DNA from: Actinomycetes bacterium
Lineage (GTDB): Bacteria > Actinomycetota > Actinomycetes > Actinomycetales > Dermatophilaceae
DNA length: 64,000 nt
Reading direction: 5' to 3'
Assembly: GCA_029778715.1 (NCBI GenBank)
Contig: JAKOPT010000049.1
Span: 62,001 to 126,000, forward strand
Made by a program: the position numbers and the translations under genes. Of this stretch, positions 1 through 10,343 are shown piece after piece. Within the stretch, counting starts at the first letter, position 1. Each line of letters starts with the position of its first letter. The notes under the pieces are model-generated. The model was not told the DNA's origin, made no database searches, and saw only the letters and a program-made list of their open reading frames with translations.

Positions 1-1
1 C

Positions 2-1921
2 CGGGTCGCCTTCCACGCCGCTGACGGTCCGGTCTACATCGAGACCACCCGCCCCGAACTCATCCCGTCCGTGGTTGCGTTGATCGCTCACCCCGACGAC
101 GAGCGGTATGCCGCCCGCTTCGGCACCACGGTCACCTCGCCGCTGTTCGGGGTCGAGATCCCCGTCCTGGCCCACCCGGCCGCCGAACCCGACAAGGGCG
201 CCGGCATCGCCATGTGCTGCACCTTCGGGGACCTGACCGACGTCCAGTGGTGGCGCGACCTGCGCCTGCCCACGCGCTCGATCATCACTCGCTCGGGCCG
301 GATGCAGGCCGAGACCCCCGAGTGGCTCACCGACCCGGCCGGTGCGGCGCTCTACGCGGACGGGGTCGCCGGGCGGACGGCATACGGGGCCCGGGAGGCG
401 ATCGTCACCGCCTTGCGCGACACCGGGGACCTCGATGGGGAGCCGACGCCCACCCAGCGCAAGGCGAACTTCTACGAGCGCGGCGAGAAGCCCCTCGAAA
501 TCGTGACGACCCGCCAGTGGTACATCCGCAACGGCGGACGCGACGATGCCCTGCGTGGAGCACTCGTGGGCCGGGGCGAGGAGATCGCCTTCCACCCGGC
601 GTTCATGGGCTCGCGCTACGCCAACTGGGTCGCCGGGCTCAGCGGTGACTGGCTCGTGTCCCGGCAGCGCTTCTTCGGGGTGCCGATCCCCGTGTGGTAC
701 CCGGTGGCCGCCGACGGCGAGGTCGACTACGACCACCCGATCCTGCCCGCCGAGAGCGAGTTGCCCGTCGACCCGGCCGCCAACCCACCGGTCGGGTATG
801 CCGAGGAGCAGCGCGGCATACCGGGCGGGTTCGTCGGAGACCCCGACGTTCTCGACACCTGGGCCACCTCTTCGCTGACTCCGCAGATCGCCGGCGGGTG
901 GCGCGGACTCGGTGGGGTCGAGCCGGACCCGTTGTGGGACAAGGTGTTCCCGATGGATCTGCGGCCGCAGGCGCACGACATCATCCGCACCTGGCTGTTT
1001 GCGACGGTCGTGCGCTCGCACTGGGAACACGGGTGTGTGCCGTGGACCAATGCGGCGATCAGCGGGTTCATCCTCGACCCCGACCGCAAGAAGATGTCCA
1101 AGTCCAAGGGCAACGTCGTCACCCCCGAGGACGTCGTGCGCGAACACAGCGCCGACGCGGTGCGTTATTGGGCGGCCAGCGGGCGCCTCGGCACCGACGC
1201 GGCCTACGACATCGGGCAGATGAAGGTCGGCCGGCGCCTGGCGATCAAGGTGCTCAACGCGAGCAAGTTCGCGCTCGGCTTCGGCGAGGTCGCCGGGGAC
1301 TTGCGTGCGGCCGTCACCGACCCGCTCGACCGGTCGCTACTGGCCACCTTGCGAGGCGTCATCGAGCGGGCGAGCGCGGGCTTCGAGGCCTGGGACTATG
1401 CCCGCTCCCTGGAGGCGACCGAGGCGTTCTTCTGGATGTTCTGCGACGACTACCTCGAGCTCGTCAAGGACCGGGCCTACGGCGGGCGTGGCGAGGCCGG
1501 CGCGGCCTCGGCCCGGGCCACCTTGCGCCTGGCCCTCGATGTCGTGCTGCGCCTGTTCGCCCCGATGCTGCCCTATGTCACCGAGGAGGTGTGGTCGTGG
1601 ACCCACGAGGGGTCCATCCACCGCGCGTCCTGGCCCAGCGTCGCCGACCTCCCCGAGGGCGGGGACCCCGCAGTCCTCGTCGCCGTGGGTGGGGCGTTGG
1701 CGGCGGTCCGCAAGGTGAAGTCGGAGGCCAAGGTCGGCATGCGCGCCGAGGTGGCCCGGGTGACCTTGGCCGCGCCCGAGGCGTCGGTGCCGCTCCTGGG
1801 TGCGGGTGAGGCCGATCTGCGTGCCGCCGGCCGGATCACCGGCCCGATCGCGTATGCCGCGGCCGACGAGTTCGCGGCCACCGACGCCGAACTCATCCCG
1901 GTGGCCAAGCCGGCCCGCTGA
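2..1921 (+). CDS. valS: Valine--tRNA ligase, C-terminal part (5' end outside window)
   Basis: Charges tRNA-Val with valine in the cytoplasm. The reading frame is open from base 2, so the gene starts upstream of the window; about 639 codons are visible. Seen: the end of the editing (CP1) domain with TTRPEL near the left edge, the HIGH-fold dimer region (TWLFATVVRSHWEHG), the KMSKS loop (KKMSKSKGN, about base 1090-1107) and a C-terminal anticodon-binding region. The tail is short and lacks an obvious long coiled coil. It ends three bases before an inverted repeat that separates it from the convergent next gene. Family assignment is firm; the missing N-terminus cannot be judged. Confidence 0.95.
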   Translation, partial: RVAFHAADGPVYIETTRPELIPSVVALIAHPDDERYAARFGTTVTSPLFGVEIPVLAHPAAEPDKGAGIAMCCTFGDLTDVQWWRDLRLPTRSIITRSGRMQAETPEWLTDPAGAALYADGVAGRTAYGAREAIVTALRDTGDLDGEPTPTQRKANFYERGEKPLEIVTTRQWYIRNGGRDDALRGALVGRGEEIAFHPAFMGSRYANWVAGLSGDWLVSRQRFFGVPIPVWYPVAADGEVDYDHPILPAESELPVDPAANPPVGYAEEQRGIPGGFVGDPDVLDTWATSSLTPQIAGGWRGLGGVEPDPLWDKVFPMDLRPQAHDIIRTWLFATVVRSHWEHGCVPWTNAAISGFILDPDRKKMSKSKGNVVTPEDVVREHSADAVRYWAASGRLGTDAAYDIGQMKVGRRLAIKVLNASKFALGFGEVAGDLRAAVTDPLDRSLLATLRGVIERASAGFEAWDYARSLEATEAFFWMFCDDYLELVKDRAYGGRGEAGAASARATLRLALDVVLRLFAPMLPYVTEEVWSWTHEGSIHRASWPSVADLPEGGDPAVLVAVGGALAAVRKVKSEAKVGMRAEVARVTLAAPEASVPLLGAGEADLRAAGRITGPIAYAAADEFAATDAELIPVAKPAR

Positions 1922-1924
1922 TTC

Positions 1925-2005
1925 GAGCCCACCCCGCCCATTCGAGGTATTAACGCGCGGATTCCGCGGCGTTTTTACCTCGAATGGGCGGGGTCGGGTG
2001 GGCTC
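1925..2005. repeat. Inverted-repeat element, copy 1 (convergent terminator)
   Basis: A long dyad fills the gap between valS and the convergent next gene. The left arm (1925-1949) and right arm (1976-2005) pair over GAGCCCACCCCGCC and ATTCGAGGTA, with a few extra bases in the right arm. The 48-bp core (1939-1986) is repeated in opposite orientation at 18042-18089 with 46 of 48 positions identical. A run of five T (1972-1976) follows the inner GCG stem, so the element can act as a bidirectional terminator. The stop codon of the leftward gene lies at its right edge. Confidence 0.8.
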
Positions 2006-2714
2006 AGGCCGGCGCCGGGCCGAGGTCGGCGGCATACGTTGTGGAACGCACGGGCCGCAGTCCGAGCGGCTGCACCGTGGCCCACGGGATGTCCCAGCCG
2101 GAGAGCCCCAGGCGCCGCTCGGCGAACGCGTCGGCCCGCAACGCCGAGATCAGACCCGACGCCGGATCGTAAACGGCAAGTTCCCGCCCCCCTGCTCCGC
2201 CCGCGCTCGCCGGCAGGACGAGGACGACATGGCGGGGCAGGATGGCGTTGCCGACGTAGAGCAGCGCCGGAGCACCCTCGCCGATCACCCTGGCGAGCCG
2301 GTCGTAGCCGACCCGCAACCCCGCCACCGGCTCGGCCCGCAGGAGAATGACGGCATACGGGGTGCCGCGCCGTGCGGTGAGCGCCTCCAACTCGTGTTTG
2401 GCCCCCCACGGAGGGGTGCCGAGGGCCCGTGGCCACGGCGGCTGGCGGCCGGTCGCCGACAAGGACAGCGCGTTGGTGCGGCCCATGACGAGCCGTTCGT
2501 AGGCGCCGAAGCGTTCGGCGGCGGTCCGGCCCGTCGGCGTCCCAGGCAGTCGCGGAGTGCCCTCGCGTACCCACGAGGCGAAGAGGGGGTCGGTGAGCAT
2601 CCGCGCGACCGTGAGACAGGCCGCGCCGCAACTCACTGGGGACTGTTGCGTCGGCCCGGTCTCGCCGATCCGGAGCCGGTATGCCGTCGCCACGCCACCA
2701 TCGTGACGGGTCAC
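2004..2714 (-). CDS. Peptidase C39-like / papain-fold cysteine-peptidase-like protein
   Basis: A 236-residue cytoplasmic-looking protein without a signal peptide or membrane segment. The N-terminal motif QQSPVSCGAACL resembles the Gln/Cys active site of C39-like and transglutaminase-like cysteine peptidases. A later LPRHVVLVL strand could bring the His and YDPASG the Asp/Asn, giving a plausible catalytic triad. Start choice is uncertain: the first ATG (2714) or an inner GTG (about 2693) directly before the conserved part. It stands alone between valS (convergent) and clpX (same strand). Substrate and role are unknown; the family call is inferred from motif order only. Confidence 0.6.
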   Translation of the reverse strand: MTRHDGGVATAYRLRIGETGPTQQSPVSCGAACLTVARMLTDPLFASWVREGTPRLPGTPTGRTAAERFGAYERLVMGRTNALSLSATGRQPPWPRALGTPPWGAKHELEALTARRGTPYAVILLRAEPVAGLRVGYDRLARVIGEGAPALLYVGNAILPRHVVLVLPASAGGAGGRELAVYDPASGLISALRADAFAERRLGLSGWDIPWATVQPLGLRPVRSTTYAADLGPAPA

Positions 2715-2786
2715 CCCTGCGGACTCAACCCCGACGCGCGGCCGCCGGGTCGGTGCCGAGTGTCGGCCGTGCTCGGCGGCGCCGGA

Positions 2787-4067
<1,281 letters not shown>

Positions 4068-4257
4068 GCCCGACGCCCTTTCCGTATGCCGGGTCGCCGC
4101 TCATGCCGCGCCCGCCTGCTGTTGACCTTACCTATCCGTATGCCGTGGCCGCCGGCGGACGCTCTCCACCGCCGGTCCGGTCGACCCTCGTGACGCTACC
4201 TGGTCCGTGGGGTGCTAGCCCCTATTGAACGCCCCAGCCGGGCGGCGCGTCGCCCGC

Positions 4258-4274
4258 GTTCGCTCACAGCGCAC
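4258..4274. promoter_or_regulatory. Candidate ClgR operator upstream of clpX
   Basis: GTTCGC-TCACA-GCGCAC is seen in the 290-bp divergent gap between clpX and the glycosyltransferase. It fits the GTTCGC-N5-GCG box described for ClgR in Streptomyces and the CGC-YNANR-GCG core described in Corynebacterium. A second site with the same outer letters lies upstream of clpP1 (7868-7884). That it acts on clpX is inferred. No other clear signal was found in this gap. Confidence 0.5.
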
Positions 4275-4357
4275 GCGTCGACGCCAAGGCCACGGGTTAG
4301 TCGACATAGGTCCCTCCGCTACGGTGACCTAGGCCCCGCCACCGGGCCCGGGAAGCG

Positions 4358-5539
4358 ATGGTCTCGATGACGACGGGCACGACCGCCACCGGCGGCGACA
4401 CTTCCGGCCCGGCAGCGCTTCGGGTGGGCATCGTCTCGGGCAGTTTCGGGGCTGGGCATGACGTCGCCGCCCGCGAGATCGCGCAGCGGCTGGCGGCGGT
4501 GGGGATCGAGACCGACGTCCTCGACATCGTCGACTTCTACCCCGGCCGGCTCGGGTCGGTGGCCCGCGCCGTCTACTACGCCCAGATGCGGTCGGCCCCG
4601 CGGACCTGGGGGTGGCTGTTGCGATTGTTCGACGACGGTTCTCCTGCGCAGCCGCGGCGCCGCCCGGTCCACCGTGTCGCCCGACGTGGCACCGCCCCCC
4701 GACCCCGACAGCGGGCGCGCTGGGGCACGCGCGGCGCCCTGTGGTTGGTCGCCGTCCTTGGGGCTGCATTGCGCGATGTCGTGCTTGAGCATGACGGCGT
4801 CATCGCCACCCACCCGTTCGCGGCCCAAACCCTCGGCCGGCTGCGCCGGCGCGGGGAACTCGCGTGGCCCGCGGCGACCTACCTCACCGACCTGTCGGTC
4901 CATCGGCTCTGGGTCGCCCCCGGCATCGATGCCCATCTGGCGCTCCACAAGGTGGCCGCGGAAGCGGCCCAGTGGCACGGCGCCGAACTCGTCCGGGTCG
5001 TCCGGCCCGCCGTGCGACGCTCCACTCCCCCGGGCCCGGTGTCCCGCCCCGAGTGCCGTCGACGCCTCGGGCTGCCGGACGGCATACCCCTGGCGCTGGT
5101 GACCGGTGGCGCCGAGGGGATCGGCGAACTGGGCCGGGCGGCCGAGGACCTGTTGGCCACCGGCTTGGTCCACCCGGTGGTCCTCTGCGGCCGCGACGAA
5201 ACCCTACGGGCCCGGCTCGCGGGCCGGGCCGACCTCACCGCCCTCGGCTGGGTCGATGACATGGCGGTCGTGTATGCCGCGGTCGACCTACTCGTGCAAA
5301 ACGCCGGGGGCTCCACCAGTCTCGAAGGGCTCGAGGCGGGGCTGCCCATGCTGTCCTATCGGTGCCTGCCCGGGCACGGCGAGACCAACGCGGCCGCCTT
5401 GGACCTGGCCGGGCTGGCCCCCTGGGTGCGCACCCCCGAGGACCTGAGCGACGCCGTCGAGGCGGCGCTGGCCCGGGGGTCGAGCGAACACCTGCTCGGG
5501 GGCCCGACGTGTGGCGTGAGGCGCCCGATGTCGGAGTGA
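4358..5539 (+). CDS. MGDG-synthase/MurG-like glycosyltransferase, probable 3' frameshift
   Basis: A GT28/GT-B type glycosyltransferase of 393 residues as read. Near residue 25, GIVSGSFGAGHDVAAREIA is the N-terminal motif of diacylglycerol glycosyltransferases and MGDG synthases. The C-terminal donor site is seen as LVTGGAEGIGE, QNAGGSTSLEGL and GHGETNA. It likely transfers a sugar to a lipid acceptor at the inner membrane face. ATG 4358 or 4367 may be the start. The last 14 or so residues look wrong: one extra base in the G-run at 5498-5502 would give the ending PDVWREAPDV...LADRP, with the stop at 5571 overlapping the next ATG. This suggests a frameshift or a base-call error. Confidence 0.75.
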   Translation: MVSMTTGTTATGGDTSGPAALRVGIVSGSFGAGHDVAAREIAQRLAAVGIETDVLDIVDFYPGRLGSVARAVYYAQMRSAPRTWGWLLRLFDDGSPAQPRRRPVHRVARRGTAPRPRQRARWGTRGALWLVAVLGAALRDVVLEHDGVIATHPFAAQTLGRLRRRGELAWPAATYLTDLSVHRLWVAPGIDAHLALHKVAAEAAQWHGAELVRVVRPAVRRSTPPGPVSRPECRRRLGLPDGIPLALVTGGAEGIGELGRAAEDLLATGLVHPVVLCGRDETLRARLAGRADLTALGWVDDMAVVYAAVDLLVQNAGGSTSLEGLEAGLPMLSYRCLPGHGETNAAALDLAGLAPWVRTPEDLSDAVEAALARGSSEHLLGGPTCGVRRPMSE

Positions 5540-5567
5540 CGTTCGCCGACCTCCTCGCCGATCGGCC

Positions 5568-6296
5568 ATGAACCGCGCGTGGCCCTGGTGGTCGAGCGCC
5601 GCCGCCGCGGGCGTCGGCGGGGTGGCGGCGGCGGCCTTTGGGCCGGCGCTGACCTCGCTCGCGCCCCGTCGACGCCCGGCGCTTTTCCCCCGGTTGTGCG
5701 GCGTCGAGCCGGGGGCGGCCTTGGCCCTCACCTTCGATGACGGGCCCGATGGCACCTCCACGCCTGCAGTGCTCGACGTGCTCGCCCGGCACGAGGTGCG
5801 CGCGACGTTCTTCCTCCTCGGTCGGCACGCGGCCGCGCACGCCGATGTCGTGCGCCGGTTGGTTGACGAGGGGCATGAACTGGCAGTCCACGGCTGGGAC
5901 CATTGGGCGTTACCGCTCAAGCGCCCCGGCACCGTGCGGGGGGAGTTGAGCCGCTCCGTCGAGGTCATCGAGACCCTTGCCGGGGTGCGTCCCCGCTGGT
6001 ACCGCCCGCCGTTCGGGGTGATGACGACCGAGGGGCTGCTGGCCGCTCGGGCCGTCGGTCTCGACACGGTCTTGTGGTCGACGTGGGGGGTCGACTGGGC
6101 GGCCCGGGCCACCCCGGAGAGCGTGGTGCGCCGGGTGCTCCGGGACGCACGCCCCGGGGGGTGCGTGCTTCTCCACGACAGCGACCGGTGCAGTGCCCCC
6201 GGTTCGTGGCGCACGACGGTGGCCGCCACCGAGGCCCTCCTGCGCCACTGGGAGGGTGTCGGCCAACCCGTCGGGCCGCTCGGCGCGCGACGCTGA
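5568..6296 (+). CDS. Polysaccharide deacetylase (NodB domain, CE4)
   Basis: A metal-dependent deacetylase of N-acetylated sugars, 242 residues. An N-terminal hydrophobic stretch (residues 8-28) could anchor or export it. NodB motifs are all present: TFDDGPD (catalytic and metal Asp), HGWDH (metal His pair), RPPFG, WSTWGVDW and LLHDSD. Its ATG overlaps the stop of the glycosyltransferase if that gene's 3' frameshift is corrected, so the two are probably translationally coupled. They may modify the same envelope glycolipid or glycan. Substrate is not determinable from sequence. Confidence 0.88.
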   Translation: MNRAWPWWSSAAAAGVGGVAAAAFGPALTSLAPRRRPALFPRLCGVEPGAALALTFDDGPDGTSTPAVLDVLARHEVRATFFLLGRHAAAHADVVRRLVDEGHELAVHGWDHWALPLKRPGTVRGELSRSVEVIETLAGVRPRWYRPPFGVMTTEGLLAARAVGLDTVLWSTWGVDWAARATPESVVRRVLRDARPGGCVLLHDSDRCSAPGSWRTTVAATEALLRHWEGVGQPVGPLGARR

Positions 6297-6393
6297 CGGC
6301 GGGCGCGGCATACCTCGCGCAGCCCGGGCTCGTGGCGCGCGGGCGGCGATGATGGCCGACGGCCGCGCGCGGCATACCGCACCGGATGCGACA

Positions 6394-6429
6394 AGCCCGG
6401 CCGGACGGCATCCGCCATCGGGCCGGGCT
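6394..6429. terminator. Hairpin between convergent deacetylase and clpP2
   Basis: Arms AGCCCGGCC (6394-6402) and GGCCGGGCT (6421-6429) form a 9-bp GC stem between two convergent genes. There is no strong T-run, so factor-independent termination is only plausible. Confidence 0.5.
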
Positions 6430-6449
6430 CGCCTGCGAAGGTGGGCGCG

Positions 6450-7121
6450 TCAGCCGCGGCTGGCCTTGCGAGACTCCAGGACGACGTCGATCAGACCGTA
6501 TTCCATGGCCTGGGCCGCGGAGAGGATCTTGTCGCGTTCGATGTCCTTGCGGACCTGCTCGACCTCGCGGCCGGAGTGCTTGGCGAGGGTCTCTTCGAGC
6601 CAGGTGCGCATCCGGAAGATCTCGTTGGCCTGGATCTCGACGTCACTGGCCTGCCCACCACCGGACTCGACGGCCGGCTGGTGGATGAGGATGCGCGAGT
6701 TGGGCAGGGCGAACCGCTTGCCCGGGGCGCCGGCGCCGAGGAGCACCGCAGCCGCGGACGCCGCCTGGCCGATGACGAAGGTCTGCACATCGGGGCGGAT
6801 GTACTGCATCGTGTCGTAGATCGCGGTCATGGCCGTGAACGAGCCACCGGGGCTGTTGATGTACATGAGGATGTCACGGTCGGGGTCCTGGGACTCCAGG
6901 ACGAGCAACTGGGCCATGACATCGTCGGCGGAGGCGTCGTCGACCTGCACCCCGAGGAAGATGATGCGGTCCTCGAAGAGCTTGGTGTAGGGGTCCATCC
7001 GCTTCATGCCGTAGGAGGTGCGCTCCTCGAAGTTCGGCAGGATGTAGCGGCTGGTCGGGGCGGGGGCCAGCGGGGCCATGGGTGCGAACGGGGCGCGCCC
7101 GCCGGGGATGGGGAGGGTCAT
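6450..7121 (-). CDS. clpP2: ATP-dependent Clp protease proteolytic subunit 2
   Basis: Serine peptidase subunit of the mixed ClpP1P2 barrel, 223 residues with an actinobacterial-type extended N-terminus. Catalytic triad: S122 (GQAASAA), H147 (LIHQP) and D197 (ERDK). It lies 31 bp downstream of clpP1 on the same strand, so the pair forms an operon as is usual in actinobacteria. The N-terminal [19 protein letters not shown] stretch is typical of ClpP2. Confidence 0.96.
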   Translation of the reverse strand: MTLPIPGGRAPFAPMAPLAPAPTSRYILPNFEERTSYGMKRMDPYTKLFEDRIIFLGVQVDDASADDVMAQLLVLESQDPDRDILMYINSPGGSFTAMTAIYDTMQYIRPDVQTFVIGQAASAAAVLLGAGAPGKRFALPNSRILIHQPAVESGGGQASDVEIQANEIFRMRTWLEETLAKHSGREVEQVRKDIERDKILSAAQAMEYGLIDVVLESRKASRG

Positions 7122-7152
7122 GTCGAGTTCTTCGCTCTCTGCTCGGCGGCGC

Positions 7153-7776
7153 TCAGGAGGCGGTCACGGGGTTGCCGCCCCGGTGGCCGGCGTCGCTGGC
7201 ACTGGTGAACACGTGGTCGACGAAGCCGTAGTCCTTGGCTTCCTGGGCGGTGAACCACCGGTCCCGGTCGGAGTCCTCGGTGATCTTCTCGACGGTCTGC
7301 CCGGTGTGCTCGGCGATGAGTTCGGCCATCTGCTTCTTCATGGCGAGCAGCAACTCGGCCTGGATCTTGACGTCGGTCGCGGTGCCGCCGATGCCGCCGA
7401 GGGGCTGGTGCATGAGGATGCGCGCGTGCGGGGTGGCGTAGCGCTTGCCCTTGGTGCCCGCGGACAGGAGGAACTGGCCCATCGAGGCCGCCATGCCCAT
7501 CGCCACGGTGGCGACGTCGCACGGCACCCACTGCATCGTGTCGAAAATGGCCATGCCCGCGGTGACCGAACCGCCCGGGCTGTTGATGTAGAGCCAGATG
7601 TCCTTGGTGGGGTCCTCTGCGGCAAGGAGAAGCATCTGGGCGCAGATCGCGTTGGCGTTCTCGTCGCGCACGTCCGATCCGAGGAAGATGATCCGCTCCT
7701 TGAGGAGCCGGTTGTAGATGTGGTCGTCCAGCCCGGCCTGCGGGCCCGGTCCGGCGGCGACGATGTCGGTGCTCAC
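7153..7776 (-). CDS. clpP1: ATP-dependent Clp protease proteolytic subunit 1
   Basis: First gene of the clpP1-clpP2 operon, 207 residues from a GTG start at 7776. That start has AAGGAG ten bases upstream; the open frame runs further but the extra residues are not ClpP-like. Catalytic triad: S98 (GMAASMG), H123 (LMHQP) and D172 (SDRD). It assembles with ClpP2 and is served by ClpX (this window) and probably ClpC. A ClgR-like box lies about 90 bp upstream. Confidence 0.95.
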   Translation of the reverse strand: MSTDIVAAGPGPQAGLDDHIYNRLLKERIIFLGSDVRDENANAICAQMLLLAAEDPTKDIWLYINSPGGSVTAGMAIFDTMQWVPCDVATVAMGMAASMGQFLLSAGTKGKRYATPHARILMHQPLGGIGGTATDVKIQAELLLAMKKQMAELIAEHTGQTVEKITEDSDRDRWFTAQEAKDYGFVDHVFTSASDAGHRGGNPVTAS

Positions 7777-7867
7777 GCGCGCATCGCTCCTTGTCGTGGG
7801 GATGGTTTCGCTGTTGTCGTTGACCCTAACGCGCCAGGGTGCCGGTCCACTCCCACGTATGCCGCGT

Positions 7868-7884
7868 GTTCGCCCTGAGCGCAC
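7868..7884. promoter_or_regulatory. Candidate ClgR operator upstream of clpP1P2
   Basis: GTTCGC-CCTGA-GCGCAC shares the GTTCGC and GCGCAC half-sites and spacing with the site upstream of clpX. It fits the Streptomyces GTTCGC-N5-GCG box. Two independent matches at clp genes in one window support a shared regulator, presumably ClgR, encoded elsewhere. Confidence 0.55.
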
Positions 7885-7957
7885 ACCCGCCCCTCGCCAC
7901 GTGTGTGGTCCCGCCGCGAGTCCCGGCAGCGCTCCGTCGGGCGCCGCGAAAAGTCAA

Positions 7958-7981
7958 ACGGGCCGGCAGCCGCCGACCCGT
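7958..7981 (-). terminator. Terminator of tRNA-Ala
   Basis: On the minus strand, ACGGGTCGGC and GCCGGCCCGT form a 10-bp stem with one G-U pair, a GGCT loop and a following T-rich stretch (TTGACTTTT). It lies about 70 bp beyond the tRNA 3' end, before clpP1. Confidence 0.7.
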
Positions 7982-8049
7982 TCATGCGTGATGGTGGAGC
8001 CGCTGGGCTGCGCCAGCGGCGAGCGGGAGGCGAAGCCGACCTTCGCCGG

Positions 8050-8125
<76 letters not shown>

Positions 8126-8223
8126 GAGTGGGATGCCCCCGAAGGGGACTGCGTGAGTCTACGAGACGACCGCTCTCCCGGCCAAATCGCCGCAGGGCTC
8201 CCCACCCGCCTGCCCCCGTCACA

Positions 8224-8301
8224 CCTTTCCCGCCTGAACCGTCCAAGGTCCACTTCGCACCCCAACAGTCGGGGGGCGAACTGACCCTTTCCCACCTGAA
8301 G
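8224..8301. repeat. 78-bp dispersed repeat, copy 1
   Basis: Aligns without gaps to 50224-50301 with 63 of 78 positions identical. It begins with CCTTTCCCGCCTG and ends with CCCTTTCCCACC. The middle CACTTCGCACCCCAA is identical in both copies, but the central dyad is decayed here. It lies in the 243-bp gap between tRNA-Ala and the phosphatase gene; nothing else was recognised there. Confidence 0.75.
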
Positions 8302-8368
8302 CTGCACCGAGACCGGCGCATCGGCGCTGCGGCCCCCCGAGCGCGCGTCAGCACCCACACCGGCAGCC

Positions 8369-9082
8369 TCAGGGAGGCGGAGGGCCTGCGATCGACGCGA
8401 CCACCCCGGCCGAGACGTTCCACGTGAGCAGCCGCCACCCGTGCCGGCCCTCTTCGAGTTCGGCCCAGTGACAGTTGCCGAACCCGCCGAGGATGCGCCA
8501 CGCCAGCGCCATGTCCAACCCGAGCAGCGAAGCCACCACGGCCCGGGCCGCCGCCCCGTGGGTCGAGACGATCACGCACTCCCCCGGCGCCATGGACCCG
8601 ACGACGTCGGCCAACGCGGCCCCGACTCGGACGAGCACTTCCCCCATCGACTCCCCGTCACCCCCGCGCCGGACGTCCTCGCCGCGGCGCACCGCGGCAT
8701 ACTCCTCCGGAAACCGCGAAGCCACCTCGGCGCTGCCCAACCCCTGCCATTGGCCGGCGTGAATCTCCCGGAACCGCGGCTCCAGGCTCAGCGGTATGCC
8801 GCCTGCCTCGGCAACCAGCCGCGCTGTGACGGCCGCGCGACCCAAGTCGGAACTCACGATCCGCGATGGCCCCAGCGCGATGAGTGCCGGCCCGGCCGCG
8901 CGGGCCTGCGCCAGCCCCCGCTCGGACAACTGCGAATCGAGCTGGCCCTGCCAGATCCCGGCCGCGTTGTGGGTCGTCTCGCCGTGCCGCAGGACGATGA
9001 TCCGGCGCCGACCCGCCACAACGGCTGAAACCGCCGCTTCGGCAGCGTCGCTCTCCCCGACGCCGACGGCCGGAGAACTCAT
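8369..9082 (-). CDS. Histidine phosphatase family protein (phosphoglycerate-mutase-like)
   Basis: A branch-1 histidine phosphatase of 237 residues. LRHGETTHN near residue 33 carries the phospho-accepting His and Arg; FREIHAGQWQG and STHGAAAR (second His) complete the site. The start is ATG 9082, which overlaps the rsfS stop (ATGA). The nadD-rsfS-phosphatase order is common in actinobacteria, where such proteins have been annotated as glucosyl-3-phosphoglycerate phosphatase-like; the substrate here is not certain. Confidence 0.88.
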   Translation of the reverse strand: MSSPAVGVGESDAAEAAVSAVVAGRRRIIVLRHGETTHNAAGIWQGQLDSQLSERGLAQARAAGPALIALGPSRIVSSDLGRAAVTARLVAEAGGIPLSLEPRFREIHAGQWQGLGSAEVASRFPEEYAAVRRGEDVRRGGDGESMGEVLVRVGAALADVVGSMAPGECVIVSTHGAAARAVVASLLGLDMALAWRILGGFGNCHWAELEEGRHGWRLLTWNVSAGVVASIAGPPPP

Positions 9083-9459
9083 CGACCGCTCTGTTCGGTG
9101 CCGACCACGCCCAGGTCCAGGTGTGGGCAGTCCTTCCACAACCGTTCGAGTTCGTAGAAAGCGCGCTCCTCGTCGTGCTGGACGTGGACGACGATGTCGC
9201 CGAAGTCGATGAGGACCCAGCGGCCCTCCCGCTGCCCTTCGCGCCGCAACGGTTTGGCGCCCAACTCCCGCAGCACGTCCTCGACCTCGTCGACCACGGC
9301 GGCCACCTGACGCTCCGAAGCGGCCGAAGCAATGACGAACACGTCGGTGAGGGCCAATTGGTCCGAGACGTCGATCCCGACGATCGTCGTGGCGAGTTTG
9401 TCGGCTGCTGCGGCCGCAGCGGCCCGGGCGAGGTCGAGGGATCGTTCAGTGGCGGCCAC
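9079..9459 (-). CDS. rsfS: Ribosomal silencing factor RsfS
   Basis: Binds ribosomal protein L14 and blocks 30S-50S joining when nutrients are low. 126 residues from a GTG start with AAGGAG just upstream; the longer open frame is not RsfS-like. Conserved features: [17 protein letters not shown] and [13 protein letters not shown]. It overlaps the 3' end of nadD by 14 bp and the phosphatase start by 4 bp, so it lies inside a tight operon. Confidence 0.94.
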   Translation of the reverse strand: MAATERSLDLARAAAAAAADKLATTIVGIDVSDQLALTDVFVIASAASERQVAAVVDEVEDVLRELGAKPLRREGQREGRWVLIDFGDIVVHVQHDEERAFYELERLWKDCPHLDLGVVGTEQSGR

Positions 9460-10147
9460 GGTGCTCCTTGGCGGCAAGAGGTGAGTCGGATGCGGGCTCG
9501 GCAAGGGCACCTGGCGAGCCCGCGGCATACAAGCCGTACTTGGTGATGTATTGGACAACCCCATCGGGCACGAGATACCAAATGGGCTCCCCGGCGCGCA
9601 CCCGTCGTCGGCAGTCGGTCGAGGAGATCGCCATCGCCGGCACCTCTTCGAGATCGACCCGGTCGGCAGGCAACCCCGCCTCGGAGAGTTCGTAGCCGGG
9701 GCGGGTGACCCCGATGAAGTGCGCCAACGCAAAAAGGTCGTCGGCGTCCTTCCACGACAGAATCCGGGCCAGCGCGTCGGCACCGGTGATGAAAAACAGG
9801 TCGGCCTCAGGGTGCTGGGCGTGGAGGTCTCGGAGCGTATCGATCGTGTACGTCTGTCCCCCACGCTCGATATCGACCCGGCTGACCGTGAAGCGCGGGT
9901 TCGAGGCCGTGGCCACCACCGTCATGAGATAGCGATGTTCGGCCGAGGCCACATCCCGCCCGGCCTTTTGCCACGGCATACCCGTGGGCACGAAAACCAC
10001 CTCGTCGAGCCCGAAGCGTGCTTGAGCCTCCGAGGCAGCAACGAGGTGACCGTGGTGGATGGGGTCAAAGGTGCCACCCATGACCCCGAGGCGCCGCCGC
10101 GGCTGCGTCTCAGTGATGACGCTCGACCGAGCCGCCACCAGAGCCAT
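9446..10147 (-). CDS. nadD: Nicotinate-nucleotide adenylyltransferase
   Basis: Makes deamido-NAD from nicotinate mononucleotide and ATP. 233 residues: [11 protein letters not shown] near residue 24 (nucleotidyltransferase His motif) and [12 protein letters not shown] at the C-terminal ISSTxIR position. The start is uncertain: ATG 10147 overlaps the upstream small gene by 38 bp, and a GTG at 10138 would shorten it. It heads the nadD-rsfS-phosphatase operon after the small membrane protein. Confidence 0.95.
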   Translation of the reverse strand: MALVAARSSVITETQPRRRLGVMGGTFDPIHHGHLVAASEAQARFGLDEVVFVPTGMPWQKAGRDVASAEHRYLMTVVATASNPRFTVSRVDIERGGQTYTIDTLRDLHAQHPEADLFFITGADALARILSWKDADDLFALAHFIGVTRPGYELSEAGLPADRVDLEEVPAMAISSTDCRRRVRAGEPIWYLVPDGVVQYITKYGLYAAGSPGALAEPASDSPLAAKEHRGRH

Positions 10148-10316
10148 GACCGTGCTCGCCGTCGGCCGGCGGCACGTGCTTCTGGGAGGTGTTGCGGAAG
10201 GTCCACGTCACCGCGAGCAGCAACACGAAGAGCACCAGGGCAATGAGCCCGTAGGACTCGGGCGGCATGGGGAGTTCGTGACCGCCTTCGGCCACCAGGG
10301 ACGCAAGAGTCGTCAT
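10110..10316 (-). CDS. Small single-span membrane protein
   Basis: 68 residues from ATG 10316. One clear membrane helix ([19 protein letters not shown], about residues 22-40), then a His/Gly/Ser-rich cytoplasmic or exterior tail (HGHGSGGG). It overlaps the nadD start and is probably co-transcribed. Small proteins of this kind are common beside nadD in this group; I do not know its function. The His-rich tail could bind metal, which is speculation. Confidence 0.7.
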   Translation of the reverse strand: MTTLASLVAEGGHELPMPPESYGLIALVLFVLLLAVTWTFRNTSQKHVPPADGEHGHGSGGGSVERHH

Positions 10317-10343
10317 GGCCCGTAGCCTAGCGCGCCCCCTCCC

